Position numbers and translations under genes: made by a program. DNA of 64,000 bases from Musa acuminata AAA Group (lineage: Eukaryota > Streptophyta > Magnoliopsida > Zingiberales > Musaceae), in NCBI RefSeq assembly GCF_036884655.1, contig NC_088335.1, forward strand, positions 43,654,501 through 43,718,500, given 5' to 3'. The notes beneath the pieces are model-generated. The model did no database searches, was not told the origin of the DNA, and worked only from the letters and a program-made list of their open reading frames with translations. Position 1 is the stretch's first letter. The number at the start of each line of letters is the position of its first letter. This document shows, piece by piece, positions 1-12,333 of the stretch.

Positions 1-288
1 CTCGCCTCCTCTATTCAAACCCATTATTTCTACCCGCCTCGTCAGTAGTTGATACGATTGGGTATGTCGCTCGGTCCCTGTGCTGCACCCATCGGTGGGG
101 CCGACGTCGTATCCCTGTACCGCAAGTTAAGGGGGGTAAGCGGGTACAAAAGCACGTTGACATATCTTTGTTCCCGTAGATCCAGCAACTAAAACCTTTC
201 CCGGCGAATCGTTAACCGGCTGAAGATCAATTTTTGTCTTGCTTTCGCTGGATATTCTCACCCCACGAAGAAGGTATTTGATTCGGTG
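1..288 (+). other. Upstream region and probable 5' UTR of the TMN pseudogene
   Basis: No coding region is seen here. The stretch is moderately GC-rich and runs directly into the ATG at 289, so it is probably the old promoter and 5' leader of the transmembrane-nine gene. No clear TATA box was found. Confidence 0.4.
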
Positions 289-500
289 ATGGCGAAGGCG
301 GAGTCAGCTGCGCTGCTGCGTCTGCTGTTGGCGTGCGGGTTGAGAGCCGGTGCGGATGGATCTAATCACAGGTACAAGGAGGGCGATCGCGTCCCGTTCT
401 ATGCGAACAAGGTCGGACCTTTCCACAACCCAAGGTAATTTGAGTCTTCTTCTACCCATGCTCATCGATCTCCGAGTGCCTGATTACTTTTCCGTCATAG

Positions 501-944
501 TGTCGTAGACAAACTTCTAAACAGGATGTTTGATGTAATGCTTATGTATGTCCATGTCTTTTGGTATGTTCATGCTCTGCACAGCATGTAGAGGGACGAC
601 CGAAAGCTTAATAGTCTCATTTTAGTTAGGTTGGTGGCCGCTTTAGGTTTATAAATAAAGATTGTGTCATGTGGACATGTGCGAGAGATTTTCGGTCTGT
701 AATGGATCATTTTATCCTTTATTGTGTAACTGTTCAGAGCTTATAAAGTCTGTTTGTAATTTGCATTATCTATGAAGTGTTTTCAGAGATGTTTGCTTAT
801 GGATCTCGAGTGAGCGTTTTCTCTATCCCGTTCTCTCTTTTGTGGGTCCTAATAGATCATGGGAGGCTTCAAGGAGGCTGTCCTTTGCGGACGGACACGC
901 AAGGGTGCCGCACGACTTAGGCAAAGCCAGCTAAGTCCGTGACA
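501..944 (+). repeat. 5' LTR
   Basis: Left LTR of the element. It begins TGTCGTAGACA (diverged from TGTCACGGATA in the right copy) and ends TCCGTGACA, directly followed by the primer-binding site. Confidence 0.88.
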
Positions 945-946
945 GA

Positions 947-958
947 TGGTATCAGAGT
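947..958 (+). other. Primer-binding site (initiator tRNA-Met type)
   Basis: TGGTATCAGAGT lies two bases after the 5' LTR. It is the common plant LTR-element PBS, with the final C changed to T. Confidence 0.85.
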
Positions 959-3900
959 GGGACAAGCACTCATAGAAACACTTAGCATGCAAACGTGGGG
1001 GACCTAGCGGGGCTGCGTTGAGGGCAGTCAGCACACGCGTGACCGTTTGGGGGGAAAACAGGCATGAAGATGTAGGGAAAAAGAGTCGCTCGGAGGAGCG
1101 GACATCTGAGATTGATATTCAGAGGAATGACCAACCCTTCACGCAAGAGGCATCACGAGAACAGACAAGCTTGGAAGAATACGAAGCGTACAAAGGTTGG
1201 GATGACTGAGTTTGAGCTACGGCTCAATGTTAACAACTATACTTGATGGTGTTCAAGGCAAGTGAGGCGCTTGGTAAAGGATGAGACCATACAAGGTGGA
1301 ATGAGTTGATCAACAACCGAAAGAGTTATGCAAAACTCACAGAGGTGAGGGGAATTGCTAGCTCGAAGAATTTGGTCCTCATGCATGGGCTTGTATGCGG
1401 ACGATGGAATATTCATGGCCATCCCAAGGTGATCGAAACTCGGCGCTATGGAGCATTGAAACTTTCTCTTCGGCATGTGAAGGATACGTCCGTAGGAGGC
1501 TGAAGTGTGCAACGAGTTAAGCATGTTGCTAGGCCTTGAGTGGTGCAGCGAGGGCTGTATTAACGTGGAGTCGCAATCTAGCAAGTGCGTTTGCAGGAGG
1601 CAGAACAATGCATAGTTTGTTCAGTAGATTTGAGTAGTCCAAGGGGATGGTGGTCTCCGAAACGAAGAGAGATGTTACTCCAACGGGACAGTTATCCAGG
1701 AGGGATAAGTCCCGGCTCTCCAGAGGGAGAATCATATGGGACAGACCTCATACGTTGAGGAGGAGTACCTCAACAAACAACAACTCCACGAAGCTCAATG
1801 GACTGAGCAAGTGATGAGGAGTCGTCGCATGATCTCGCTCGAGAGAATGCATTGGTGGATGCATTGCGAGATCAAGTGGGGGAGTGACCTAAAGCAACAC
1901 AAATGAAGGCACACTTGGAGTCGATATGGAGATCAGACTCAAGGGAGGGCTGACCCATGTAATGGTGGGTGCGAGGGCCACCATCAACTCAATGCAAAAA
2001 CGAGGAGCGGAGCAACTTGGGTGTAACTTAGCGAAGTACCCAAGCCGGATGAAGGGAGCAAACATAGAAGATGGAACATAGAGCGGAGGCATAGTGCTTT
2101 CCTTGGACACAGGTCAAGGATATGAACTCTTGCAGAGACAAGAGTAGGATCATGTTGTTCCATGGTTCATTCATTCTGACGGGGCGAACTCATCTTGCAT
2201 GGTGCCAAAGACGAAGGGAGCTTCTGGGCACATGCACCTTATTTCGGAGGAGCATTTGATGGAGGAACTAAGGCAACTCAATTTGTGGAGGTGAAGTTGG
2301 GTTCAGAAGGCCTTAGCACGGGGCAAGAGGATGCAGAGGTGGGTACTCTTGAAGAATATGCCACAGTGTTGTTATTCAATTTTCCATGAAGGAAGCGGTG
2401 CATAGTGAAGATTGTGCTGGTAGGGGTAGAGGCCAAGGATCTAGACAATGGTGCACTAATTGCAGCGAAGTCGGGGGACTTCGGGAGCTACTAGGCGACG
2501 GACTGTCCTAGAGCGGTGCTTCATCTAGGTGTGAACCAAGAGTGGGTGGATGAAGGTCGATTGCCAAAGGAGCGAACAAAATCGAAGGTGGAAGAGACCC
2601 TGTGATGTATTGGCAGAGGCCACACATGAAGGGTTCACAATTCGAGTTCATATTACAAGGATCAGAATGCAATAGAGATGTCATCAGGAGGCGACATGGT
2701 GCAACGGATCGTGGTGGAACAGTTCATGGCAATGCGATACACACGACATAGTCCCGTGAGGAACTAGATCATACAGAGGTATGATCGGGAGCTACTGGAA
2801 GCTCCACTTCGGTGAACAACACGACAGTAAGAAGGGCTATGGATTCAAGGAGTGAAGGCCATGGTACCGCAGAGGCGGGTCTTCCGTGCGTGCATCGAAT
2901 TTTGCATCGGATGAAAACCTTGGTCATCAGCATATGGGGGTTGTGTTCCACCAAGGGAAAAGTTCGAATGCAAGTACCAGTGAGTCCTGTGGGAGGGACT
3001 TGATCATACAGAGGTATGATCGAAGCAACTAGAGAGTTGGACTGCTCCAGAGCTCATATTCGCTTAAGGGAGCTCAGCAAGTCAGAGGACAAGGTCGAGT
3101 AAGCGAACGTTGCTACCAAGGAAGCTAAGGAGAACAGAATCGATGCAAACCCTATAATGCGATGGCAGAGGCCATGCATGAGAGTTACAATCTGTCTTTC
3201 CATCGACCAAAGGGATCTGCTTGGAGAACACCGAGGTGTTGAAGCAAGGGGTCGAAAGGGGCGAGGAAGCGACGACGAGTCCAGAGGGACTTAGCTACCC
3301 AAAATCAAGCATCAATTAGAATGGAGGTGGACTCGGAGGAGTGCCACAGAGGCATATCTACTGATTGTGAAGAAAAGAGATGCATATGCGAGGCGACGGA
3401 TAGTAGTGCCATGGGCATGACAACGCCATGGTACCACAGAGGCGGGACTTCCGTGAAAGTCATTGATCCCTTCCTCTCATGGAGGGAGAGCGCTTGGTCG
3501 TGAAAGGGGCCAAGGAGGTGGAGAATGCAGAGACAAACTCCAAGTACCGTGACAAGGCTGAAGGGCAGAGGCCAAGAAACTTCGTAAGACCGGTGTCAAC
3601 GAGCTTCTCATCATGATAGCCGAAAGTGAAGGACTTCGGGTCAGGCAAGAGTGTATGACTAAGGAACGAAGCAGGCAGTACGCGGTGTTGTACCTTTGCT
3701 ACTAAGTGGAGTTGGTGGCAAGGTTGATGGAGAAGACGGTATAATCCCAGAGGCGACCAAATCTATTAGAGAATTACTCCAAGTTGGGGTGAAAACTTCT
3801 TGCATTCCAGAAGTTCGATGGCATTGAGAAGGTGAATCACAGTAGCTAACTCAACGCAAAGAGTGCAAACACTTCAAGTGCTTCAGAAGTGTGAGCAAAG

Positions 3901-4620
3901 AGCAAGCGAAGGCCAGTAACCAGCTCGATGCATGGAGTACAACCTCGAGGAGGCGGGCGAAGTCAAGTAACCTTTGCCTTCTCAACTCTTAAGAGAATGA
4001 GCGAAACCGAGTACCCCAATTCTATTATCTATCCAACAGAGGAACTCTGTATATGTTCAAAGACCCTTCGAAGATAATGGAAGACAATAGTTGTCGAATC
4101 CTCACCAACGGTGATCAGTGTTACTGAGAGTAGATTGTCCGCTTTCATTTCCCAACGAAATGCCAATCGAAAGAGGAAGTGATGCAAACCTACTTGGATG
4201 CGACAACTAAGTGAAAGAAGAGTCAATGAGCAAATTTTGTGGAGAAAGGACCCAAAACTTCAGAAATTTACGAGACGATGCTCATTAAAGCTCCAACAAG
4301 CATCCACCAAATTCAAGCAGCATGAGGTATTTGAGAGACTGGCGCAGTAAGGATGGTATTTTCCTTTATCTGGAGGATCCGCAGGAACCAACAAGGATCA
4401 ACACAACTCAGCCAACCTCACACTAGAGTCAGAGTTATTGGCGAGTTGAAGCAACATGGCGGATCAAAGGTTCGACTGCTCAAAAACAGCAGCGAAGAGC
4501 AGTTGGGAGCCAAGAGGCGCATTGTAGCTGGAGCAGAAGATTGAAGACTCAGCAAAGGCGAGGAGTTGCAGTGTCGGCAAAAGCTTCAACGAGGACATCG
4601 AAGGAATAAGTGGGGGAGAA

Positions 4621-5065
4621 TGTCACGGATAAACTTCTAAATAGGATGTTTGATGTAATGCTTATGTATGTCCGTGTCTTTTGGTATGTTCATGCTCTGC
4701 ATAACATGTAGAGGGACGACCGAAGGCTTAATAGTCCCATTTTAGTTAGGTTGGTGGCCGCTTTAGACTTATAAATAAAGGTTGTGTCATGTGGATGCGT
4801 GCGAGAGATTTTCGGTCTATAATGGATCATTTTACCTTTTGTTGTGTAACTGTTCATAGCTTGTAAAGTCTGTTTGTAATTTGCATTGTCTATGAAGTGT
4901 TTTCGGAGATGTTTGCTTGTGGATCCAGAGTGAGGCATTTTTTCTATCCCGTTCTCTCTTTTGTGGGTCCTAATGGACCATGGGACGCTTCGGGGAGGTT
5001 GACCTTTGCGGACGGACACGCAAAGGTGCCGCACGACTTAGGCAAAACTAACTAAGTCCGTGACA
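4621..5065 (+). repeat. 3' LTR
   Basis: Right LTR, preceded by the polypurine tract ending at 4620. It has perfect terminal inverted ends TGTCACGGA / TCCGTGACA and is about 91% identical to the 5' LTR by eye. Confidence 0.9.
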
Positions 5066-7379
5066 ATAGGTTGTTAAGTTTGCGTTTTGGACAGCATATG
5101 AATAGATGGGTCCTTTACTTGTGTCTTCCTATTCGTTTTGATGAGGATGAGGTGTTTGATTGATTGCCTCAACAGTGTGTTTCGGTACTAGGAGTTGGTA
5201 GTTCTTGATGATGGTTGCTTCTGCTTACTTCTTTCCACTATATGCATCGAACATTGTAGAATCATTTTTAGACTAGACTATAATGCTAATAAGTCTTCGT
5301 CTTGATCTGCTTCTTGTTCTACCGGTTCACATTTCCTTGTTATTCAGTCCAGAAATTGCTGCATGTGCATTTTATTGGATTTGACAGGTTTTTAAGTGGC
5401 ACAATTATTCTGCCTTTTGCATCACATTGTTTCTCATTGTTCTTTAGATAGATTTTCTTAGTGTTTCTTAAATATGAGTCAATTTTCCATTTGTTCTGCA
5501 GTGAGACGTATCGATTCTATGACTTACTGTTCTGCACACCAGGTTTGGTAGTTCACCTTGTTTGAAAGTGTTGCCATTGCCGAATTCTTCTTAAATTCTT
5601 CGTCTGTAGAGCATGTTACTGACAAGAAGGAAGCACTTGGGGAAGTTCTAAATGGTGATCGTTTGGTCGATGCACCATATGAGTTAAATTTCCGGGAGGA
5701 TAAGCAGTCCAAGTCTCTTTGTAAGAAACACATGTCAAAAGATGTCACCAAGCTCAGAAACGCCGTTTCAAAAAACTACTACTTTCAGATGTTCTATGAT
5801 GACCTGCCTCTTTCGGGATTCTTGGGAAGGATTGATAAGAACAAGGTTGATTCAAGCGAGAACAAGTACCTGCTCTTTAAACACATTCAGTTTGATATCC
5901 TATACGTGTGATAGAAATCAGCATCCAACCTGACCCAACCATGCTTGTGGATATCTCGAAGGACAAGGAAGTTGATGTGGATTTCACCTATTCTGTGACA
6001 TGGAAAAAGACCGGCGTTCCTTTTGAGAAAAGGATGGAGAAATACTCAAAAGTTTCCTCCATGCCTCAGCATTTGGAGATCCACTGGTTCTCAATTGTTA
6101 ATTCATGTGTGATAGTCCTCCTCTTAACTAGTTTCCTTGCAACAATCCTTATGCGTGTGCTAAAAAATGACTTTATCAGGTAATAACTACATTCCTTTAG
6201 CTTTTATGCCTAGTGAATCTACTTAGTTTAAATTGCTTTTGCCTGCCCGACTAAATGTAATTGTTTTAAAGATATTCTAATGATGATGAGTCTCATGATG
6301 ACCAAGAGGAAACGGGATGGAAGTGTATTCATGGGGATGTCTTCCGGTTTCCAAAGAGGAAGTCACTGTTTTCAGCTTTTATTGGATCCGGCACACAGCT
6401 TCTTGCACTGTAAGAACAAGTAGCATGCTTTTTGAATTTTGATCTTTGATCTCTTCCTCCTCGCACTTGTTGGTGTGTTCTATCCATACAACCGAGGAGC
6501 CCTATTCACAGCACTTGTTGTCATCTATGCTCTTACTTCCAGAATTGCTGGTTACACAGCAACCTCTTTATACATGCAACTAGAAGGGACTAACTGGGTA
6601 TGAGTATATTGAGTCGAACAAGTTCTTTTGTCATTGGTACATTTTTTCCTTTGTAATCCTCCTTACTTTGGGTTTCAGGTGAGGAACTTAATATTGACAG
6701 GCTGCTTATTCTGTGGACCTCTATTCTTGACATTTTGCTTCCTTAAAATACTGTTGCTATAATGTATAGTGACACTGCAGCATTGCCTTTTGGTACTATC
6801 CTTGTGATTCTCATATGGGCACTGGTAACTTCTCCTTTACTTGTGTTGGGTGGCATTGCCGGTAAGAGTGGCACGACGGTGTTTCAAGCTCCGTGCTGAA
6901 CAACAAAGTACCCGAGAGAGATTCCACGGTTGTCATGGTATCGAGGCACTTTACCTCAGACGACAGTGGCAGGCTTCCTTCCTTTCAGTGCCATCTACAT
7001 TGAACTTTACTACATATTTGCCAGCGTGTGGGGTCATAAAATCTACACGATATATAGCATTCTTTTTATCGTTTTCATCAGTCTCATCATTGTCACAGCA
7101 TTTGAGTGGTGGTGGAGGTGAAGTTTTGATCTTCTCTCACGTTGATGCCTAGTGGAACATTTGTTTTAATGAGTACTTAGATCTATTGATACTTGAAATT
7201 GCATTAATGATTTATTGGAAACAGAGACTTTTAGATTGCTCTTACTTTGTGACCAGTGTTCTTTCCCCTCTGATGGCTGCAGCACGGGCCCTGTGCGGCA
7301 AATCCAATTGCAAGGCAGGTAAAAGGAATGAGATGAGATAGAGGAAGCGAATGGCTTGAGAGCATATATAAATATAAGA

Positions 7380-7646
7380 TATTATTATTTACAATATCAT
7401 TTAAAAAATTTTAAACTATCCCTCCCCTTCTTCTTCTTCCTCGATGAGCAAGGTCATACAACATGGAGTGACGATGATGGCAAGCAACATCTTCGACAAT
7501 GACTAATAAGGGATTGTGAAGAAAGAAAAAAGAGATAAAATTGATAATATTAGAATTGTAAATAATAAAATAATGTTTTTTTTATTATTTTTAGGAATTA
7601 TCCATAACAAGTGATTGTTAATGGTTATAAAGAGATTATGAATAGT

Positions 7647-7650
<4 letters not shown>
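7380..7650 (-). repeat. Copy of the dispersed repeat also found at 62.6-64 kb
   Basis: Starts with ATTATTATTTACAA. Its end, read on the - strand, gives ACTATTCATAATCTCTTTATAA, similar to the start of the repeats at 62640 and 63700. The CTT-rich tract near 7430 matches, in complement, the GAA-rich tract near 63000. This is a short, internally deleted and inverted member of that family. Confidence 0.55.

Positions 7651-7729
<79 letters not shown>
7647..7729. repeat. (AC)n(AT)n(AC)n microsatellite
   Basis: Compound dinucleotide repeat of about 83 bp: AC units, then a long AT run, then AC units again. Confidence 0.97.
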
Positions 7730-10141
7730 ACATTTAAGTTGATCATTACAAACCATGACCGAGTATAATTTACTTGAGCTAACAAAATATAAACTTAACA
7801 GTACCTAAAATTTTGCTAACAATCAATACACATCACTCAATCCTATTCAGAGAATATTTTTAAATGGATAAAAATTTTGATGCCTCTAATTGCAATAGAT
7901 TGATAGAGATTAACTAATTTTTTTACATTTTTGTAAGGATATGTAAGTAAATATATAAAAACTCAAAATTAAAGGAATAAACAAAAGGAAAACACTTACT
8001 TTGAAGATACATCTCCATATCTCCTGCTTTTGCAAAATATGCTTCTCCAATTCCTGCTATCTATATCTTCTATTTTTGAGACAATTGAGAGCAATTTAAA
8101 GAGAAGCAAAACCATCATTAACATTTACTGAGTCACAATCCATTTCCCATAAATGTGAATAATAACCAAATGATACTGACAAAGAACAAGTGGCTCTCTT
8201 ATGCCGCAAGAACAGTTTGGTGAAGAGAACTGTCCTGCTACCATTTGTATAGAAATAGATATAGAAGATGGTGATCCAATATTTCATACTGTCTGAATTT
8301 GAAAAGATTATGGGCATAAAAGTTCCCAATATACAATTGTGTGTGTCTATGATATAGGCAGTAAGAACAAGTCATGCATGATTGATTAAGCAAGAAAAAT
8401 TAGGCACTCCAAGATACAGAAACATTTGCTACAGGAAGAACCAACACACAATGAATGGAAAAATTATTTGTTAAATGCATGTGTAATTAGTGACTAAAAA
8501 TTATATTAAAAAGAAGAAGAAAAAAACATCGAATGAAGTTTGCGAAGCTTATAACTGTTGAAGTTTTGGTATTGTAACAGACATAAAATACTAAAATTGG
8601 GCCTAAATTATGTAAAATGCTTTCACTGTACCAGATATTATAAAAAAAGGTGAACTTGAACATATTATGATAGCACATACTAGTCCCATTTGGTCCCCTT
8701 GCTTCCTTCTCTCAATGTTAGTGTTGATACAGCAGAGTGCTTTCACCGTTGTTGTTCTATTTGCATTCTACGCATGTCACCAATCCACCAAAAATTCCCT
8801 TTGCTCCACTGCAATCTTGATGACACCCTAAGTTCAGTGTTGCGTAAGGGAAAGAACACTTTATCATTCTCATGAATGCCAGAAAGTCAAGAGAAAGGAT
8901 AAACTAGTTTGCATAAGTGACAGAAATGCATCAACATTAGCAAATCCAGCAACAAAATGAAATTGGATGACCATAATTCCCTATGCTTGCTAATACCTGT
9001 ACAGAAAATTCTCCTTTTTTTGATCTGCATAAAGGACAACACAACATGTAAAGTAATATGCTAAATTAATTAAACAAAGATCTGCATAAACAAAGACTAT
9101 TCATAATATAAGTGCAACGCTTAAGACTTGCAATTGCTCCAGCATATGTGTCTTTAATTCCATAACTATCAATGTGTATCCATTCCATATGCCTTGCCAC
9201 TATTGCTATCACCAATTTTATGTCTCAACATTGATCGTCCTCTCCATAGCCAAGATCTGGAAGCTTGGAAAGAGAGGAGGAAACCAAAGAAAAACATAAA
9301 GATTAAATCTTCTACATCTTTAGACTAGTCATTAAATGAGAAATGACCACGGCTATGATATCACCACTATACCTCTTAACCACACATCAAAACAAATGAC
9401 ACAAGCACTCCAACCTGATCAAAGCAGAGAAAGAAAAATCTATAAAAAAAACAATACAAGATGCCATTTGGTAATAGAGTTCTTCTACTAACACATTATG
9501 GTGGCATCACCTGAAGAATTGAATTTTTTGTAGAGAAAACTTAATTAATGGAACACAGGGATTACATTGCACAAATTATCACATAGGAACCATGCATGAG
9601 TATAACAGCTGTTTTTTAATTGAATATGATAAAGCTCTCATTTAAGCATAAATTGAGGAAATCATTATGAATGTGTCCCGCATTTCGTATGCACAGCTCT
9701 TAACCTTCTTTTCTTGGAACTGGGATAAACAGTGAATCAAATCAATCAAAAAATGTAAATTTCTCTAGTTGGAAGTAAATCCAACATTCCAACTTATATA
9801 AAAAAAACATTTGTTAAGATGGCCTATCTTGTCACACAACTTATGCAATTAAAGAAAAATAGAAATGACCAGCATTAAGCAATATAAAACAAGAGTATAG
9901 AAAGAAATGTCACTTGTATGCGTGCTCATTCTATTTACAAATTATTGCTTAGAATCAACAAGCAACCTGTAAAAACATGTTTTACAATAACAACGGTAGA
10001 ATAGAACTAATAACAATTTTTGAAGAACCAAAGCATCTTAATTAAAAAAAAACATAGATGTTAATACGAAAGAAGCAGAAAAAAAAAAAGCAAGAATCCA
10101 ATTGCAATTTTAAGAACATGAAGGCATACCTATCAAAGGGA

Positions 10142-11296
10142 TCAATACAACATACTCGGATAAACCCAAAGGGGCGAAGGCCACTTCGAAACACATTGGT
10201 TGTCAAAATACAGAGGAGATTCTGGATCAGTAGTATCGATAGACGTGTCGTCCAATGAGAACACATGCCAACGACCACGTCCATGTCCGGCATAATAGAT
10301 GCAATTGCTCCGTCCTCCCCATCTGCCTGGGCAAGGACACGATGCCGGGCATCTGCCTGACTCCTCAATGAACAATGCCCAATCTCCCAAACCATCCACC
10401 TTCACCCATGTTGGCTGTCCCGACAAGTCCAAGCGGTACACTTCGAACTTCAGATGCATAATTTGCTCTGCAGGGATGACCTGCACCAGCATGAGCTCGC
10501 CACCACACTCAACCAGCTGCTGAGTGAAGCCAATATTCATGCCCGAGTAAATGCTTCGCCCAGCCCACTCAACTGCCATCTGTTTGATGCTAAAATAAGG
10601 CGAGAACTGGAGAACGCGAAGCCTTTCGGCACTGTCCAACGCAAAAACGTGGTCTTTGAAAGCCACTACACGTTCCATGTGAACATCAAGCGGTGTGAAT
10701 GAGCATTCTTCCCATTTACTGTCTCCAATCCGCCACCGCAGAAGGTTCCCGTTAGCACTCAAGAGGAGATTGGAGCCGGGAGAGGACAGAGAACCAGTTA
10801 GGGCTCCGTAGTGGAAACGCCAGCCATCGCTGGGGAGGTCCGGCGAACGGAGCTCGTCGCCAGTGAAGATGTCAGCGAGGATGGCACGACGGCCCTTGCA
10901 GAAGATGAGGTGGCCATAGGAACAGCCAAGGAGGAAAAGGTTGAGGGTCCCGGAGGAAACCACGGAGCGGGAGGGCGCGAAGGGTGCGGCTGGGCAGAGG
11001 AGGTCGCAACGGCGGGGGGAAATCTGGTGGCAGCGGCGGGACCGGCGGTGGAAGGGGCCAACGAACAGGCGGAAGAGGAGAGGGGGACAGCTACCGGTGG
11101 CCGAGGACAGGGAGGGGCGGGAGACGGCGCGCCAGGTGCGACAGACGGAGGCGACGGCGAAGCGGTCGCGGAGGGAGGGGAGGCGGTCGAGGACGGAAAG
11201 AAGAAGCGGGTCGAGAAGGTCAGCCCATTTTCCGGCAGAGGCGGAGGGCGAGCGGCACCGCCGCTTATTTCTGTCGCTGCGAGATCTATCCCTCAT
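10142..11296 (-). CDS. F-box protein with DUF295 C-terminal domain
   Basis: Single-exon gene of 384 residues. The N-terminus is basic (RDRSRSDRNKRR). An F-box follows at about residues 24-60 (WADLLDPLLLSVLDRLPSLRDR, then the VCRTWRAV signature). The rest resembles the DUF295 domain of plant F-box proteins, with LFLLGCSYGHLIF, a central VVAFKDHVFALDS and the family ending PSPLWVYPSMLY. F-box proteins bind SKP1 and bring substrates to SCF ubiquitin ligases; DUF295 is the presumed recognition part, and the substrate cannot be read from sequence. The reading frame opens slightly further upstream, but the first true ATG is at 11296, so I start there. It is GC-rich and intronless, as many monocot F-box genes are. 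It diverges from the DnaJ gene about 1 kb away. Confidence 0.88.
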   Translation of the reverse strand: MRDRSRSDRNKRRCRSPSASAGKWADLLDPLLLSVLDRLPSLRDRFAVASVCRTWRAVSRPSLSSATGSCPPLLFRLFVGPFHRRSRRCHQISPRRCDLLCPAAPFAPSRSVVSSGTLNLFLLGCSYGHLIFCKGRRAILADIFTGDELRSPDLPSDGWRFHYGALTGSLSSPGSNLLLSANGNLLRWRIGDSKWEECSFTPLDVHMERVVAFKDHVFALDSAERLRVLQFSPYFSIKQMAVEWAGRSIYSGMNIGFTQQLVECGGELMLVQVIPAEQIMHLKFEVYRLDLSGQPTWVKVDGLGDWALFIEESGRCPASCPCPGRWGGRSNCIYYAGHGRGRWHVFSLDDTSIDTTDPESPLYFDNQCVSKWPSPLWVYPSMLY

Positions 11297-12333
11297 CGTC
11301 GTCAATTCCGAGAGGCGTAGAAGCGGCCAATTCCAACGGGTTTAATAGTGTTTTTTCTGGCAACAGAAAAATGTTTTTTTTAATCTTTTATTCAGTGAAA
11401 ACACTTCTAATGTTGGCAAAATTTCAATTTCCCCCCTAATAAGTTCAAAAAATAAATTAGCTCGCTTTGCATCTGTTTGCGCTTTTTACATTTTAGCCAT
11501 TGTCTTGTTTTATATATTGATTTGGTTCTCTCTTCACAATGTTTTTTATATTTAAGCCCTTGTTTTGTTTTGTGATTACTTAGAGAAGAAATCGTGTCTT
11601 CTAAGTTACTCATCGATGGCGTCCACCTCCCGCACTCACGAAGGGCCCCACAGTGATTTCGTCTGAGTCGAGAACCGGTGCAAAACTGGTGGCGTCGTTT
11701 GGACGTCACTATATTTTCCTTGTTCGTTTCTCGAAACAGCGGTGGCATTTCTACCTGCCTGCGTATCCCCATTACGTTACCAGCGCTGTGATTGGAAATA
11801 TGGAGGTTCCGGAATGAGGGACGTCACTGACTGCACATGTTGGGTACGTTTGGGGGTATGGGAATTCCCCGTCACGTAGATACTGGTTTCATGGTTGCCT
11901 CAGACTCTGATCTCTTTTAACGAATTCTTGTTCTCTTGCTACATTCGTGCCTACGCCAACGCGTTGGAGGCGACGGCCATCTGCTCTGCCTATTCCTCCC
12001 TCCCAATGCACTCCAATCCCCGGTTTCCATCCTTAAATTCGACTCCTATGTTCCTTAATCCGAAACTAATCGAAAGATTTCGGGATCTATTCACGTCCGT
12101 GGCAAAAGTTTCGGTTCTTTTGGGTTGATTACATCCCGACGCTTGAAGAGATCCGCAAAGTTGGTGCATTTTTCCTGTTCTTGCGAAGAACTAATCGGAA
12201 TCCACAGGATCGGCGCTGAAAGGAGGGATTTTTGGGAGCACCAAGCGGGAATTAGAGAGATTGAAGTGGAGGGTGCCGTTTGTTTTGGTATTGGTGTTGC
12301 CTGTTCGTGGGTTTGTTCGATGCTCGGATCGAA
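11297..12333. promoter_or_regulatory. Divergent promoter region between F-box (-) and DnaJ (+) genes
   Basis: About 1 kb between two genes transcribed away from each other. It should hold both promoters and 5' UTRs. No convincing internal coding exon and no unambiguous TATA box were found. Confidence 0.55.

Larger units (their letters stand above)
501..5065 (+). mobile_element. Non-autonomous LTR retrotransposon (LARD-like), complete at both ends
   Basis: Two LTRs of about 445 bp (501-944 and 4621-5065) flank a 3.7-kb interior. The right LTR starts TGTCACGGA and ends TCCGTGACA. A primer-binding site complementary to initiator tRNA-Met (TGGTATCAGAGT, 947-958) follows the left LTR and a purine tract (AGTGGGGGAGAA) precedes the right one. 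A 4-bp ATAG occurs on both sides (497-500, 5066-5069). The interior holds only ORFs under about 125 codons, and no gag, protease, reverse transcriptase, RNase H or integrase motif is seen, so it would need enzymes from another element. Direct comparison gives about 40 differences between the LTRs (about 9%), nearly all transitions, so the insertion is old and probably methylated. It lies in intron 1 of the TMN pseudogene, in the same orientation. Confidence 0.88.
289..7121 (+). pseudogene. Transmembrane nine (TM9SF/EMP70) family pseudogene with LTR element in intron 1
   Basis: Intact TM9SF proteins are Golgi/endosomal nine-pass membrane proteins that help sort other membrane proteins. Recognisable exons are 289-434 (signal-like start, then HRYKEGDRVPFYANKVGPFHNP), 5502-5542 (ETYRFYDLLFCTP), 5610-6179 (lumenal domain and first membrane helix, HLEIHWFSIVNS), 6272 to about 6411 (DDQEETGWKCIHGDVFRFP), about 6435-6598 (GVFYPYNRGALFTALVVIYA), about 6679-6825, and 6826-7121 (LPFSAIYIELYYIFASVWGH). 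The order and motifs match plant TMN7-like proteins. It is broken: a frameshift near 5909 after FDILY, a second near 6750, a TGA in place of Arg before TTKYPREIP near 6897, and about 15 residues missing so that VTAF joins EWWWR directly. The last exon (CGGSTGLFIY and following helices) is not found intact; a trace may lie near 7280-7320. A 4.57-kb retroelement fills intron 1. Confidence 0.9.
7122..10141. other. Gene-poor AT-rich region
   Basis: No exon with recognisable protein similarity was found in this 3-kb stretch on either strand. It contains a possible last trace of the TMN pseudogene (7280-7320), a repeat copy (7380-7650), an SSR (7647-7729) and long AT-rich DNA. The right part may include the 3' UTR of the F-box gene that ends at 10142. 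Confidence 0.6.

Noticed and set aside
849..4544. Many 60-120-codon open frames inside the LTR element
   Set aside because: None shows gag, protease, RT, RNase H or integrase motifs, and they are not kept open in the inverted copy.
7503..7733. Open frame with a Tyr-Ile run on -
   Set aside because: Created by the AC/AT microsatellite at 7647-7729.
10811..11439. Gly/Arg-rich open frames on + opposite the F-box gene
   Set aside because: GC-rich shadows of the F-box coding strand; no domain, and biased composition is explained by the antisense of F-box codons.
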